A DNA stretch of 64,000 nucleotides, from assembly GCA_017302895.1 (NCBI GenBank), contig JAFLBV010000003.1:383115-447114 (forward strand), written 5' to 3'. How positions within the stretch are numbered: position 1 is the first letter of the stretch; each line of letters opens with the position of its first letter. Source of the DNA: Ignavibacteria bacterium. GTDB taxonomy: Bacteria > Bacteroidota > Ignavibacteria > Ignavibacteriales > Ignavibacteriaceae. The notes under the pieces are model-generated. The model searched no databases, was not told where the DNA came from, and saw only the letters and a list, made by a program, of their open reading frames with translations. Positions 1-8,791 of the stretch are shown piece after piece. Made by a program: the position numbers and the translations under genes.

Positions 1-884
1 CGGATGGTTTGTTCATTCCCCGCAAATTCATTTTCCAGTTTTTCGAGGTGGAGGAGGGTTGGTTCGTGGGGGACCAGAATTACAACAGTTTCCTCATGAT
101 ATTTCAACAGTTTTTTAACAGCCGGGAGGAGCACTTCTTCATCTTCTTCCCAGATACTTCCTGCCACAATCACTTTTTTCCCCTTCAGGATATCTTCTCT
201 GATCAGTTTCCTCTCCCGGGCAATAATTGCTCTTTCATGAACTCTGTCAAACCGTGTATCGCCGATTTTCAGAACCTTTTTAGGGTCAAGATTGAAGGCG
301 AGAAAGTTTTTGAGATCCAGATCGGAGATGGTGAGAATATAATCGAATTTACTGTAGAGCAAAGTATGGAACGGTTTCAGGAAGGGATTCAGCCTTTTTG
401 AGTCACTTCTCATTGTTGCATCCACGAGGAAAGCGGGCACATTGTTGTTATCAAGGGCAAAGATAAAATTGGGCCAGATGTCATAACGCATAAAAATTGC
501 AAGTGATGGATTGATGATCTTTACAAATTTATCGGCATTTGAAGGAGAATCCAGAGGGAGATATGTAACGGCATCTGCGTAGGGATATTTCATCGAATTA
601 TCGTAACCCGACGGCGAGAAAAAAGTAACAAAAATGTTTACATTGCCCTGTTTTTTAAGCTTCTCGATAATCGGCTTGGCTTGTTCAAATTCACCAAGAG
701 AAGAGGAGTGAAACCAGATCGTGATCCTGGTTTTGTCAAATTTTTCAACTTTTGACGCGGCCTTTTTGAGGACATCCTGTCGCCCTTCAAGCCCTTTTCT
801 TATTTTTTGATTAAATACACCTGCAATTCGCATTGCGAGAGAGAAGAAGGGAATAAAAAGAAGGTTGTAAAAAAATATCAGCAA
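1..884 (-). CDS. waaA: 3-deoxy-D-manno-octulosonic acid (Kdo) transferase, 3' end cut by window edge
   Basis: Inner-membrane enzyme that transfers Kdo from CMP-Kdo to lipid A, the first step of LPS core synthesis. Translating the minus strand from 884 gives an N-terminal membrane anchor (LLIFFYNLLFIPFFSLA), then the family motif HSSSLGEFEQAKP at about residues 59-71, in which the Glu after SLG (about residue 65) matches the catalytic base of WaaA. About 294 residues are present and the C-terminal part lies beyond position 1. The start is judged to be TTG at 884: GAGG at 893-896 sits 8 nt upstream, and only this start keeps the anchor typical of the family. The first ATG (833) would delete it. 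The gene follows the heptosyltransferase stop by 3 nt and is the last visible gene of the minus-strand operon. Confidence 0.9.
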   Translation of the reverse strand, partial: MLIFFYNLLFIPFFSLAMRIAGVFNQKIRKGLEGRQDVLKKAASKVEKFDKTRITIWFHSSSLGEFEQAKPIIEKLKKQGNVNIFVTFFSPSGYDNSMKYPYADAVTYLPLDSPSNADKFVKIINPSLAIFMRYDIWPNFIFALDNNNVPAFLVDATMRSDSKRLNPFLKPFHTLLYSKFDYILTISDLDLKNFLAFNLDPKKVLKIGDTRFDRVHERAIIARERKLIREDILKGKKVIVAGSIWEEDEEVLLPAVKKLLKYHEETVVILVPHEPTLLHLEKLENEFAGNEQTI

Positions 885-887
885 GCG

Positions 888-1868
888 TCAGTCCTCGAAA
901 ACAAGCCTTGAGAGACTTTCATAAACATCTGCCGGTTGAATATCAACGAGGCATTTGAAGTGCTTCTGCGGGCAACTGCTCAATCCTATATGTGAACAGG
1001 GTCTGCATGGTAACGACTCGTTTTCGATAACAATGCTTTTGTTTTTGTAAGGAGTGAATCCAAACTCTTTTACGGTTGAACCAAAAATCACCAGAACGGG
1101 GGTTTTCACTGCACAAGCGAGGTGCATCAATCCGGAATCGCAGGTGACAGCAGCTTTACATTCCGAGAGAATCGAGGCTATCCTGTAGAGTTCATTTTCA
1201 GAGCAGAGATTAATAACACCGGGTTCGGCTTCCTGAATTGCGGAGCAAATTTTCAGGTCGTCGGTGCCACCGATAAGGACGGGAGTTGCCCCGCCATCGA
1301 TTATCATTTTGCAAAGTCTGGTGAAGTGGTACTCGGGCCATCTTTTGGTAAAATGTTTGGAACCGGGGGCAATGGCGACATAGTCCCTTCCCTTTGGAAG
1401 AGAGGTCTCAACCCGTGTAAAGTGGAGGTCGAGCCCTTCGTCATCCAGTGCGAAATCAGGGATATAGCCACTTTGTTTTATTGAGAGAGCATACCGGTCG
1501 GGAATCTGCGGATAATCGTCGAGCATGTTGAGCTTGAAGTTGACGAGGAGGAATTTTTTGATGTTCGACTTCTTAAATTTGATCTTTTTGTCGATACCTG
1601 AAGTAAGTTTTATCGTCTTGATACTGTGCTGCAGATCGATAACAAGATCATACGAGATGCCACCCGAAAGTGTATCGAGAGATTCACCTTCACGATAAGT
1701 GATGAGATTTCGCAGAAACGGATTGAATTGCAGAACATCACGGTATTCTTCCTTGACCAGGAAATCGATACCTGCATCGGGGAGGTGATTTTTCAGGGAT
1801 CTGACTATTGGTGTGGTCAGCAGGACATCTCCGAGAGAACTTAGTCTGATGATTACGATATTCTTCAT
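888..1868 (-). CDS. Glycosyltransferase family 9 (LPS heptosyltransferase-like)
   Basis: Cytoplasmic GT-B enzyme expected to add heptose (or a related sugar) to the LPS core. The N-terminal IIRLSSLGDVLLTTPIVRSL is the GT9 opening motif. The second half carries APGSKHFTKRWP near residue 167, and CDSGLMHLACAVKTPVLVIFG near residue 243, the sugar-nucleotide-binding half. A C-terminal cysteine cluster (CRPCSHIGLSSCPQKHFKC) is common in WaaF/RfaF-like proteins. The length of 326 residues is normal. It lies 4 nt after the preceding glycosyltransferase and 3 nt before waaA, so it is co-transcribed with them. A second GT9 gene lies at 46,435. The exact acceptor sugar cannot be read from sequence. Confidence 0.9.
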   Translation of the reverse strand: MKNIVIIRLSSLGDVLLTTPIVRSLKNHLPDAGIDFLVKEEYRDVLQFNPFLRNLITYREGESLDTLSGGISYDLVIDLQHSIKTIKLTSGIDKKIKFKKSNIKKFLLVNFKLNMLDDYPQIPDRYALSIKQSGYIPDFALDDEGLDLHFTRVETSLPKGRDYVAIAPGSKHFTKRWPEYHFTRLCKMIIDGGATPVLIGGTDDLKICSAIQEAEPGVINLCSENELYRIASILSECKAAVTCDSGLMHLACAVKTPVLVIFGSTVKEFGFTPYKNKSIVIENESLPCRPCSHIGLSSCPQKHFKCLVDIQPADVYESLSRLVFED

Positions 1869-1872
1869 TCTT

Positions 1873-2784
1873 TTATCGATGCGGTACTAAATTTTTAGAT
1901 TTTAAATAGAATTTAATTCTTTTAAAGGGATTATACGCTTTGAAAGACAAATAAAATTTCCCGATGGCAAGCCATGCTTCTTGTGAAGGTGTCTCAGGTA
2001 TTTTTATCATATTCACCGGTTCATTGCTAACAACCACATCCAGTTTTCTCGTTTTTTTTGTGTTTGTGCCTGCACCGTCAGCACCGAGATGATGAACAAG
2101 TGATTTTCCCGGGTAGAGTGTGAGCATCCCGTTCAGGAAGATGGAAGCATCCCACCTGACAGCCCAGGAATCATTCTCGCCTGCGATTACCCTTTGAAGG
2201 ATTCTCTCCTTGAAGGCTGCGTCGTTGAAATTGAATGTGTCCATCTCTTTTCTATTGAGAATTTCGGTATAGAGAAACTTTGCATCAGTATTCAGCAGTT
2301 TCCACGCTCTTTCCCATGTTGCCCATCCGAGGCAGTCGGCTCCCCTAAGAAAAAATGTATCGGGAAGTGTCGCCTTGACGGGATAGAGATAACCATGAAT
2401 TGAGGCCACCTTATTGGAATTCCGATATGTGTTTAATCCGTCGTTCATGAATTTCAAAAACCAGGGGGAGAGTTGAAGGTCATCTTCAAGCACTATCACT
2501 TCACCAAACTTTTCGATCATTTCGGAGACTCCGCTGATGATCGATTTTCCGAGACCCCGGTTTTCCTCTGCTTCAAAAATGGTTACACTTTTGAATCCCT
2601 GGATGGATTTCAGATATTCCCGTACTTCCAAAACAACGGGTTTGTCCTTATCACTCTTCCATCCATCTGAATAGATAAAGAGATCAGTTTCCTTTGCTTC
2701 GTTGTTTGCAGCGAGCGAATTGACGGTTGCTTCAAGGAGATTGCGTCTGTTATAGGCAAAGAGTGCAACGGGTGCGAAACTCAT
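1873..2784 (-). CDS. Glycosyltransferase, GT-A fold (GNT-I/GT2-like)
   Basis: Opens with PVALFAYNRRNLLEATVNSL, the first beta-alpha unit of nucleotide-sugar transferases. EENRGLGKSIISG follows near residue 78, then the metal-binding VIVLEDDLQLSPWFLKF near residue 96. The EDD motif corresponds to the DxD motif, and GADCLGWATWERAWKLL lies further on. This layout resembles the sugar transferases that act on surface polysaccharides in Bacteroidota. At 303 residues it looks complete. Its start overlaps the stop of the upstream methyltransferase gene (ATGA, 2781-2784), which points to translational coupling. Donor and acceptor are unknown; an O-antigen or core role is inferred from the operon. Confidence 0.8.
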   Translation of the reverse strand: MSFAPVALFAYNRRNLLEATVNSLAANNEAKETDLFIYSDGWKSDKDKPVVLEVREYLKSIQGFKSVTIFEAEENRGLGKSIISGVSEMIEKFGEVIVLEDDLQLSPWFLKFMNDGLNTYRNSNKVASIHGYLYPVKATLPDTFFLRGADCLGWATWERAWKLLNTDAKFLYTEILNRKEMDTFNFNDAAFKERILQRVIAGENDSWAVRWDASIFLNGMLTLYPGKSLVHHLGADGAGTNTKKTRKLDVVVSNEPVNMIKIPETPSQEAWLAIGKFYLSFKAYNPFKRIKFYLKSKNLVPHR

Positions 2785-3410
2785 AGTGAAAAATCAATAA
2801 TTAATGAAGTGTAATGGGGTTTGCCGTCAATATTTTTTCTGTGATTCAGGAGACATCTTTTAATGTGTCCTTTCTCTGTGCCATTGCTGTAAAACGAGTG
2901 AAAAACTCCCTTTTCATCCCAGTATTCCACCAGATGATGTCTGTATCCAAATCTCTCAAATAAATCAGTCAGCGATTTGTAGTTAAAAAGGTGCTTGTGG
3001 TCGTCAGCAGCGGGACCTGTTCCCCCCGGTCTTACATGTTCTATATAAGCTCGGTCTGAATGGAACCCGTCTGGTACAGCTACCCGGATATTCACACCCG
3101 GGTTTGAGTATTTTTTGATATTTATTGCCATTGCTTCGATGGAATCTGTATCAAGATGCTCAAGTACATGCTCGGCAAGGACAAAATCGATTTTTCTTCT
3201 TCTGAAATAGCGCATGAAGTCACTCTCTTTTGTAAGGTCGAGCGTCTTGATGTCAGTAGGAAACCATCCCCAATAGAGGGTGTCGCCACTTCCGATTACT
3301 ATTTTTATTTTTGATACCAGCCTTGAATAGAAAAACCATGCCACAAGGGAGAGGGGTTTCAACACCGGTCCCGAGGCAGCGTAAAGTTTTTTTCTGATTT
3401 CCGAAGGCAT
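2781..3410 (-). CDS. SAM-dependent methyltransferase-like protein
   Basis: A 209-residue protein with a reduced class I methyltransferase core. The segment DFVLAEHVLEHLDTDS (about residues 75-90) is the acidic-loop/post-motif II region seen in Methyltransf_11-type proteins. It is followed by VRVAVPDG-like strands, a conserved RPGGTGP loop and DHKHLFNYKSL. The usual glycine-rich motif I (GxGxG) is not evident; the N-terminus instead has KIVIGSGDTLYWGW, so SAM binding may be atypical. Such proteins are common in polysaccharide clusters, where they methylate or otherwise decorate sugars. It is separated from the next gene by 3 nt and overlaps the following glycosyltransferase by 4 nt. Confidence 0.7.
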   Translation of the reverse strand: MPSEIRKKLYAASGPVLKPLSLVAWFFYSRLVSKIKIVIGSGDTLYWGWFPTDIKTLDLTKESDFMRYFRRRKIDFVLAEHVLEHLDTDSIEAMAINIKKYSNPGVNIRVAVPDGFHSDRAYIEHVRPGGTGPAADDHKHLFNYKSLTDLFERFGYRHHLVEYWDEKGVFHSFYSNGTEKGHIKRCLLNHRKNIDGKPHYTSLIIDFSL

Positions 3411-3413
3411 ATG

Positions 3414-4073
3414 TTAAATATCCAGGCAGTTACCCTGTTTGTAAAAGACAGTAGTTGCTTTATGATGTATGAAACCTGAAGCGATGCCGTAGAAATCGAT
3501 TTTTTTAAATCCTTTTTCGAGCAGGTAGTTTATTCCTGGGAGATACTCTTCTCTTTCGGAATCGTCGAGTATAATCACACCCTTTTCTTTAAGGCGTTCG
3601 GGAGCTACAAAAAGACACTCGTTTCTGTGGTTTGCGTCCACGGTGATGATATCAAATTTATAGTCGTACTTAAGAAGTTCGCCGGGATAGATGGCGGAAT
3701 CATCTTTTGACAGGATCACTTTTACATTCTTCGGGAGGTTGAGATTCATTTTATTGAACCATGCCTCATCATGTTCGATTGCGGTAACTGTATTCACCAC
3801 TTTTGAAAACCAAAGGGAGGAATTCCCCGATCCGAATTCAAAAACATCGAAGTCTTTTTTCATCCGTGTTTTCATGAATTCGTAGAAACTGAGCGTTACC
3901 CAGGGGATTGCTTCGCCGTTGACATCAACGGGCATTTTCGAGATAAGCGATCTGATCCAGCCCGTATCGTAAAGGTATCCCATTGCTCTGAATGAGAGAA
4001 GAGCCTTGAGGACCGTTGGTTCAGTAAAAAGTTTAAGGACAGTGCTTATTTGTTTTGAAACAGGGAGTGCCAT
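3414..4073 (-). CDS. Class I methyltransferase-like protein of the polysaccharide cluster
   Basis: A 219-residue protein with motif I as VFEFGSGNSSLWFSK (about residues 78-92), an acidic residue ending the next strand (VTAIEHDEAWF) and motif II as FDIITVDANHR, followed by GVIILDDSER. This is the layout of small Rossmann methyltransferases related to the FkbM/Methyltransf_24 group. No membrane segment is seen. Its 5' end (4046-4073) lies inside the 3' end of the flippase gene, a 28-nt overlap implying coupled translation. The substrate is unknown; a sugar hydroxyl or surface glycan is likely from the neighbours. Confidence 0.75.
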   Translation of the reverse strand: MALPVSKQISTVLKLFTEPTVLKALLSFRAMGYLYDTGWIRSLISKMPVDVNGEAIPWVTLSFYEFMKTRMKKDFDVFEFGSGNSSLWFSKVVNTVTAIEHDEAWFNKMNLNLPKNVKVILSKDDSAIYPGELLKYDYKFDIITVDANHRNECLFVAPERLKEKGVIILDDSEREEYLPGINYLLEKGFKKIDFYGIASGFIHHKATTVFYKQGNCLDI

Positions 4074-5389
4074 TTTTCTTTAGCCAATTTAAATAAATTT
4101 ATCATTAATAGTGCTTTAATCATCATTCCTGCCTGATGAGCCGATGGCCTGTGGAATGCAAGCCCGAATGTAGCGGCGGTATAGGATATCAGTGTTGCCA
4201 GTGCAGAACCCGTGATACCCCATATCGGAATAAAAATCAGATTAAGGACAACATTGAGGATGAGACCTATCAGGGTTCTCATGAAGGAAACTTTGGTAAG
4301 ATTTTCTGTTACCAGATACTGTGAACTTGCAACTCCGAGAAATGTACCAACACCTGCCCAGATATAGATTGTAAGTACAGGTGCTGCCGGCAGGAATTTT
4401 ACTCCGAAAAGTATCGTAATTATCTCTTCAGAAAAAAATGTAACCGGGATTGCAATTGCAATTGAAATGAACGCAAGCAGGTCATAAAGCTTTTGCATTC
4501 GGGAGCGGTAGACTTCTTCACTCATTTGCTTTGCATTCACAATCGCAGGATAGAGGGAGCTCGAAATCGCCATCGGGATAAAGTACCATGCTTCGCAGAG
4601 TCTGACGGCAGCAGCAAAGTAACCGTTTTGCTCGCTGCTGAGCATGTTTTTAATAAAAATCTGTCCTACACGAATGTAGATTGAAACCGCGAGTCCGGCA
4701 AGAATAAGGGGCCATGCATCGCGAAAAAGTCGGGCAGCCACTTCCTTTTTGAAGCGCCACTTCAGGATGTTTTCCTTCTGCCAGGTAAAGACGATGACAA
4801 ATCCGATTGCGATCAGAATCGGTTCGAACGCCTGAACCACGGCGAACATCGCAAGGCTTCCTGAGAGGAGAATCAGCAAAAGTCGCAGCAGGGAAGCAAT
4901 CATCGCCGAGGAAGACTGGACGGAAGCCGAGAATTTTGCCTGAACTTTTCCCTGGAAATAAAACTCGATCACATGAAAAGCCTGAAAAATTGTACCTGCA
5001 GAAACAAGATAGATGAGCAAAGCGGTTTTAGAGTCTTCTCCGTTGAGATTAACCGCAAGAACAGTAATAAGTATCACTGCGGTTGAGCCGATTATACGGA
5101 GAAAAAAGGAGGAGCCAAGTATTGTGTTTCGTTCTTCGGGGAACTTGACGAGCTCCCTTACGAGAATGTTTTCAAGTCCAAAATTTGCGATACTTGCGAA
5201 AAGGAGGGCGAAACTGACGGCGTATGCGAGGACACCAAATTGTTCGGGACCGAGATATCTTACGAGAAATATCCCGATAAAAAAACTCAGGAGGAGCTTA
5301 ATCACCCTTTCGGCGAACATCCAGGAAGTATTTGCGAAATACTTCCTGAACGATTCTGATCCGAAATTAATTTTGGTGTTAGCTTGCAA
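4046..5389 (-). CDS. Wzx-type polysaccharide flippase (MOP superfamily)
   Basis: A 447-residue polytopic membrane protein with about 12 hydrophobic segments. It opens with SWMFAERVIKLLLSFFIGIF, then VRYLGPEQFGVLAYAVSF, the signature of the polysaccharide_synt family (Wzx/RfbX). These proteins flip undecaprenyl-diphosphate-linked oligosaccharide repeat units from the cytoplasmic to the periplasmic face of the inner membrane. The gene overlaps the YfhO-type gene upstream by 11 nt and the methyltransferase downstream by 28 nt. No Wzy polymerase or WaaL ligase is recognisable nearby in the window, unless the YfhO-like protein or genes beyond position 1 fill such roles. Confidence 0.88.
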   Translation of the reverse strand: MQANTKINFGSESFRKYFANTSWMFAERVIKLLLSFFIGIFLVRYLGPEQFGVLAYAVSFALLFASIANFGLENILVRELVKFPEERNTILGSSFFLRIIGSTAVILITVLAVNLNGEDSKTALLIYLVSAGTIFQAFHVIEFYFQGKVQAKFSASVQSSSAMIASLLRLLLILLSGSLAMFAVVQAFEPILIAIGFVIVFTWQKENILKWRFKKEVAARLFRDAWPLILAGLAVSIYIRVGQIFIKNMLSSEQNGYFAAAVRLCEAWYFIPMAISSSLYPAIVNAKQMSEEVYRSRMQKLYDLLAFISIAIAIPVTFFSEEIITILFGVKFLPAAPVLTIYIWAGVGTFLGVASSQYLVTENLTKVSFMRTLIGLILNVVLNLIFIPIWGITGSALATLISYTAATFGLAFHRPSAHQAGMMIKALLMINLFKLAKEKWHSLFQNK

Positions 5390-7949
5390 CCTCTTCCTTT
5401 TTCTTTGATTTCAGCCAGCCCAGAATCAAAGTGATTATCAAGCCAAATGTAACAAAGGAGCTCAGACCGAGGGCAAGATATTTTGCCATGAAGAAGCTTG
5501 CCGGTGCATATTCAAACTTTATGTGTTTTGTCCCTTTTGGTACAACGATACCCATAAAATTGTGGTTGGTGTTGATTACCTCCACCTCTTTGTCATCTGC
5601 GTATGCTTTCCATCCCTTACTGTGCCAGGTGGTGCTGAATACGAGGAAGTTGTTGCCTGAAGTGGTAACATCAGCTTCGAGAATCTCGTCTGTATATTTT
5701 GTGATCTTTGCAGTTACAGTCGAATCCTTGGGATCAACTTTCACATCCCTGTCTTCAACAAACGCCACATCTGCGGGGTCAAACTTGTTATCACGCACCA
5801 TTTCGAGGAACTCAACCGGTTTTTTCTTCTCGACTCTGTTTACAAAATAGACTCTCGGAAGAGCTTTGTTGTTTTTGACGAGATAGGTCTTTTTCTCGGA
5901 TTGAGTATCGGCATCGATAACCTGGCAGCCTTCGAAAGGAATTCCGGGTTGATCAAGAACGATGTATCTTGTGCCTGTCATGTTGAGGAAAGTCTCATTT
6001 GCAGGAGATTTTACAATATCGAGGAAATCCTGATATCTTCTCGGTTTAATAGCCGAATAGCCATAAACATCTTCGAGCAGGAAGTAAGCGTTGAAGTTGC
6101 CGTTACTTTGAATGGAGCCCTTGGATCCGTCCTGTTTCAGATTGAGGATACGGAAGGGATTTGTCGGGGCATCTTTCTGTGCTTTGATGGCTTTTACATA
6201 GAAAGGTTCTGCAAATTCGATACTCTTTGACGGGGAATCGGTGTACTCGGCACCCCTTGAAGAGACTCTCCACAGGTCAGCGACGCACAAAATCACCACG
6301 ACAGAGGTGAAAAGAAGTGCGGTCACCTTGTTTTTCAGGAAAAACCATGCGAGCCAGAATGCCACAGCGAGAATTAGGAAATTGATTATTGCATCGTTTG
6401 CAAACATTTCACCGGCGAGATTTCCCACTGTTGCGATTGCATCCTTTGGATACTGGGCAGCCTTTTCCGACATGGCAAAACGGGTCGAAACCCATGAGAC
6501 CAGACCTGATTTGCCAAGCAGCGAGAAAATAAAAAGGACAGTAGAAACACCGGCCATTCCCATGACCACTTTTTCGTACTTGATGTTTTTATCTTTCTTC
6601 AACTCAACTATCTTCATCAAACCCAGACCTGCGAGAATCGGCATTATCATCTGAGGGATAATCAGGCTCATCGAGGGAACCCTGAACTTGTCGAAGTAAG
6701 GGAGATAATAGAAGAAAAGATCGTAGAGAATCGGAAGATTCCGTCCGAATGACAACAGAAGTCCGACAAAAGCGAGTATTGCCAGAAACATTACCAGCGG
6801 TTCCCGCCATCTGGTTAGGACGGCAAACAGAGCGAGGAAGAAGACGAGAACGCCCATATACATCGCCACATCTACGAATGGCATCTGTCCAAAATAGGTG
6901 TTCACTTTGTATTTCTGTCCCTGAATCGTCTGTTCGGAGTTTCCGAATCCATACCATGAAGGAATGATAAAGGTCATCACTTCACCCGGTGAAAAAGACC
7001 AGTCGGTGTGGTATTTGTAATATTCAGAAGATCCGCTTTTATCCTCTTCGCCACCTGCCTGTGCAGACTTGTCGAGGATACTTGTGGTTCCGCGGGTTGA
7101 GTGCGGTGTATATTCATAAATCTGGGTAAGGTTGTCAGCCTGAATTCCAATCGCAATAAGAGATGCGGCTATAAAAAGTCCCGCAGATTTTATCGTGTTA
7201 TTCCGCAGTTCCGTCTCTTTTTTAACAACCGACCAGATCAGGTAGAAAAGGAAAAACAAACCGACTGAAAAGAGGATGTAAAAGATAATCTGTACATGGA
7301 AACCCTGTACGATGAGCTGCAGGGCGATAGTCAGGATAAAAAAGTCCAAAAGCCTTATTTTCTGCTGATTTCGCAATAAAATCAGGAAAATTATCGGGAA
7401 AAATGCCAGTGAAGTAAGTTTGGTTACATGTCCGATGTAGAGGAAAACCACAAGCCCTGTCGACAGGGCAGTCGCAAGGGAAGTGAAAAGACTCACCATC
7501 GTATTTTTAGTGAGCATCCTCATCAGGAAATAAGTTGTTATCCCGAGAACTATAAGGTAGAAAGCCCAGCGGACGAAGTCATTTCCAAAAATTGCAGTAA
7601 ATGATTCACGAACCGAGGTGAGGGCAACATATATCAGGTTAAACCATGTGTATCCCACTGACAAAGCATAGGCAGGCATACCCGTGAATATATATGGATT
7701 CCAAAGAGTAAAACCTTCCCTGTCTTTCTGCAGATAGGAAGTTGCACTCTCGGAGGCGATGATATCACCCGACTGAAATATCTTTCCCTGAAAAAAGAGA
7801 GGGGAAAGGAAGATCAGGAATATCACGACCACAAGTCCGATAACAGCCGCATTCAAGTATTTGGCGGGTACCTGTGAATCGAGATCGAAGCCTGTGATTT
7901 CTTTTTCTTTTTTTCGTAATTCTTTTACGGATTGTGTCTTTTTTGCCAT
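5379..7949 (-). CDS. YfhO-family large membrane protein (GT-C-like)
   Basis: An 856-residue protein with a charged N-terminal tail (about 28 residues), then about 12-14 hydrophobic segments, a long extracytoplasmic C-terminal domain (about residues 560-820) and a last membrane helix near residue 825. The first periplasmic loop has FQSGDIIASESATSYLQKD and LWNPYIFTGMPAYA, the hallmark of YfhO/DUF6311-like GT-C proteins of Bacteroidota. GT-C proteins transfer sugars from polyprenyl carriers to lipids, proteins or glycans. The C-terminal beta-rich segment includes the TTWHSKGWKAYADDKEV stretch typical of YfhO. It lies 21 nt after the methyltransferase gene. The precise role is unproven; glycan decoration fits its location. 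Confidence 0.82.
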   Translation of the reverse strand: MAKKTQSVKELRKKEKEITGFDLDSQVPAKYLNAAVIGLVVVIFLIFLSPLFFQGKIFQSGDIIASESATSYLQKDREGFTLWNPYIFTGMPAYALSVGYTWFNLIYVALTSVRESFTAIFGNDFVRWAFYLIVLGITTYFLMRMLTKNTMVSLFTSLATALSTGLVVFLYIGHVTKLTSLAFFPIIFLILLRNQQKIRLLDFFILTIALQLIVQGFHVQIIFYILFSVGLFFLFYLIWSVVKKETELRNNTIKSAGLFIAASLIAIGIQADNLTQIYEYTPHSTRGTTSILDKSAQAGGEEDKSGSSEYYKYHTDWSFSPGEVMTFIIPSWYGFGNSEQTIQGQKYKVNTYFGQMPFVDVAMYMGVLVFFLALFAVLTRWREPLVMFLAILAFVGLLLSFGRNLPILYDLFFYYLPYFDKFRVPSMSLIIPQMIMPILAGLGLMKIVELKKDKNIKYEKVVMGMAGVSTVLFIFSLLGKSGLVSWVSTRFAMSEKAAQYPKDAIATVGNLAGEMFANDAIINFLILAVAFWLAWFFLKNKVTALLFTSVVVILCVADLWRVSSRGAEYTDSPSKSIEFAEPFYVKAIKAQKDAPTNPFRILNLKQDGSKGSIQSNGNFNAYFLLEDVYGYSAIKPRRYQDFLDIVKSPANETFLNMTGTRYIVLDQPGIPFEGCQVIDADTQSEKKTYLVKNNKALPRVYFVNRVEKKKPVEFLEMVRDNKFDPADVAFVEDRDVKVDPKDSTVTAKITKYTDEILEADVTTSGNNFLVFSTTWHSKGWKAYADDKEVEVINTNHNFMGIVVPKGTKHIKFEYAPASFFMAKYLALGLSSFVTFGLIITLILGWLKSKKKEEVAS

Positions 7950-7970
7950 TAAAACTCCGGTTGGGAAACT

Positions 7971-8786
7971 TTATTTCTTTTTAGTCGCAATGTAATTTAT
8001 ACCCGAGCCCTTTTCGTTATCCGATGAATAATCGGCATACATCATGAAAAGAACGGGCAGGAGGGTAAAAAGATAGTAGAACGGCAGAAGTATAAAAAAT
8101 ACTTTTGATGCATTCAGCATGATCATGGGATATTTGATACCGAGTCGCCAGGCTTTGTCGCCCCAGAAACCATAGGTGTATTTTGACTGATACAGTTCGA
8201 ATCCCAGTGGTGACATTTTTTCAGTCAGTTCTTCCTTTGAATAGCCGTCTCTGGCGTGTTCTCCGATAAAACTTTCGTCATCGTCTTCGTGGACATCACT
8301 TCCGCCGTAGATGGAGGGGGAATTGATGAGAACGAAACCACCCGGCTTAAGGGCATTGTAGAAGTTTTTGAACACTGTGACATCATCGGCGATATGTTCC
8401 ATTACATCCACGCAGACAATCAGGTCGAATTTTTCCTTATGCTCTATTTTGGTGAGGTCTTCAACTCCGAAAGAAACATTTTTCACTTCGGCACTCCTGA
8501 AGAATTGCCGGCAGTCTTCCATCCACTCTTCTTTCACATCAACAGAGTATATGTTGCAGGGGGTCATGTTTTTCGACATAAACCAGGTGTACTGGCCGAA
8601 GCCGCTTCCGGCATCGTAGATGTTTAATTGTTTGCTTCCTGCGGCGTCACGAAGCTTTTTAAGTTCTCTTCTTACATACCAGGAACGGAGGAACATAAGG
8701 TCGAGAGTCTTGTAGAACAAGACTCTCGTGAAAGGGATTTTTTTGATTACGGCTGCGAATACATTTTTAACAGGATCGTAGTGCAT
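7971..8786 (-). CDS. Class I SAM-dependent methyltransferase with C-terminal membrane segment
   Basis: A 271-residue protein. Motif I reads NIYDAGSGFGQYTWFMSK (about residues 54-71), followed by an acidic strand end (IYSVDVKEEWMEDC) and the motif II/post-II region FDLIVCVDVMEHIADD and NALKPGGFVLINSPS, which together define a Methyltransf_11/Methyltransf_23 protein. After the catalytic domain comes a strongly hydrophobic stretch (about residues 218-245, FFILLPFYYLFTLLPVLFMMY), so the enzyme is probably held at the inner membrane. It sits between the GT2 gene (5-nt gap) and the YfhO-like gene. A lipid-linked sugar is a plausible substrate, inferred only from context. Confidence 0.82.
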   Translation of the reverse strand: MHYDPVKNVFAAVIKKIPFTRVLFYKTLDLMFLRSWYVRRELKKLRDAAGSKQLNIYDAGSGFGQYTWFMSKNMTPCNIYSVDVKEEWMEDCRQFFRSAEVKNVSFGVEDLTKIEHKEKFDLIVCVDVMEHIADDVTVFKNFYNALKPGGFVLINSPSIYGGSDVHEDDDESFIGEHARDGYSKEELTEKMSPLGFELYQSKYTYGFWGDKAWRLGIKYPMIMLNASKVFFILLPFYYLFTLLPVLFMMYADYSSDNEKGSGINYIATKKK

Positions 8787-8791
8787 GATTC

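Noticed and set aside
9..401. Forward frame at the left edge
   Set aside because: Opposite strand of waaA, whose conserved motifs and anchor are clear on the minus strand.
1122..1484. Forward frame opposite the heptosyltransferase gene
   Set aside because: Shadow of the minus-strand GT9 gene, whose conserved motifs leave no doubt about the coding strand.
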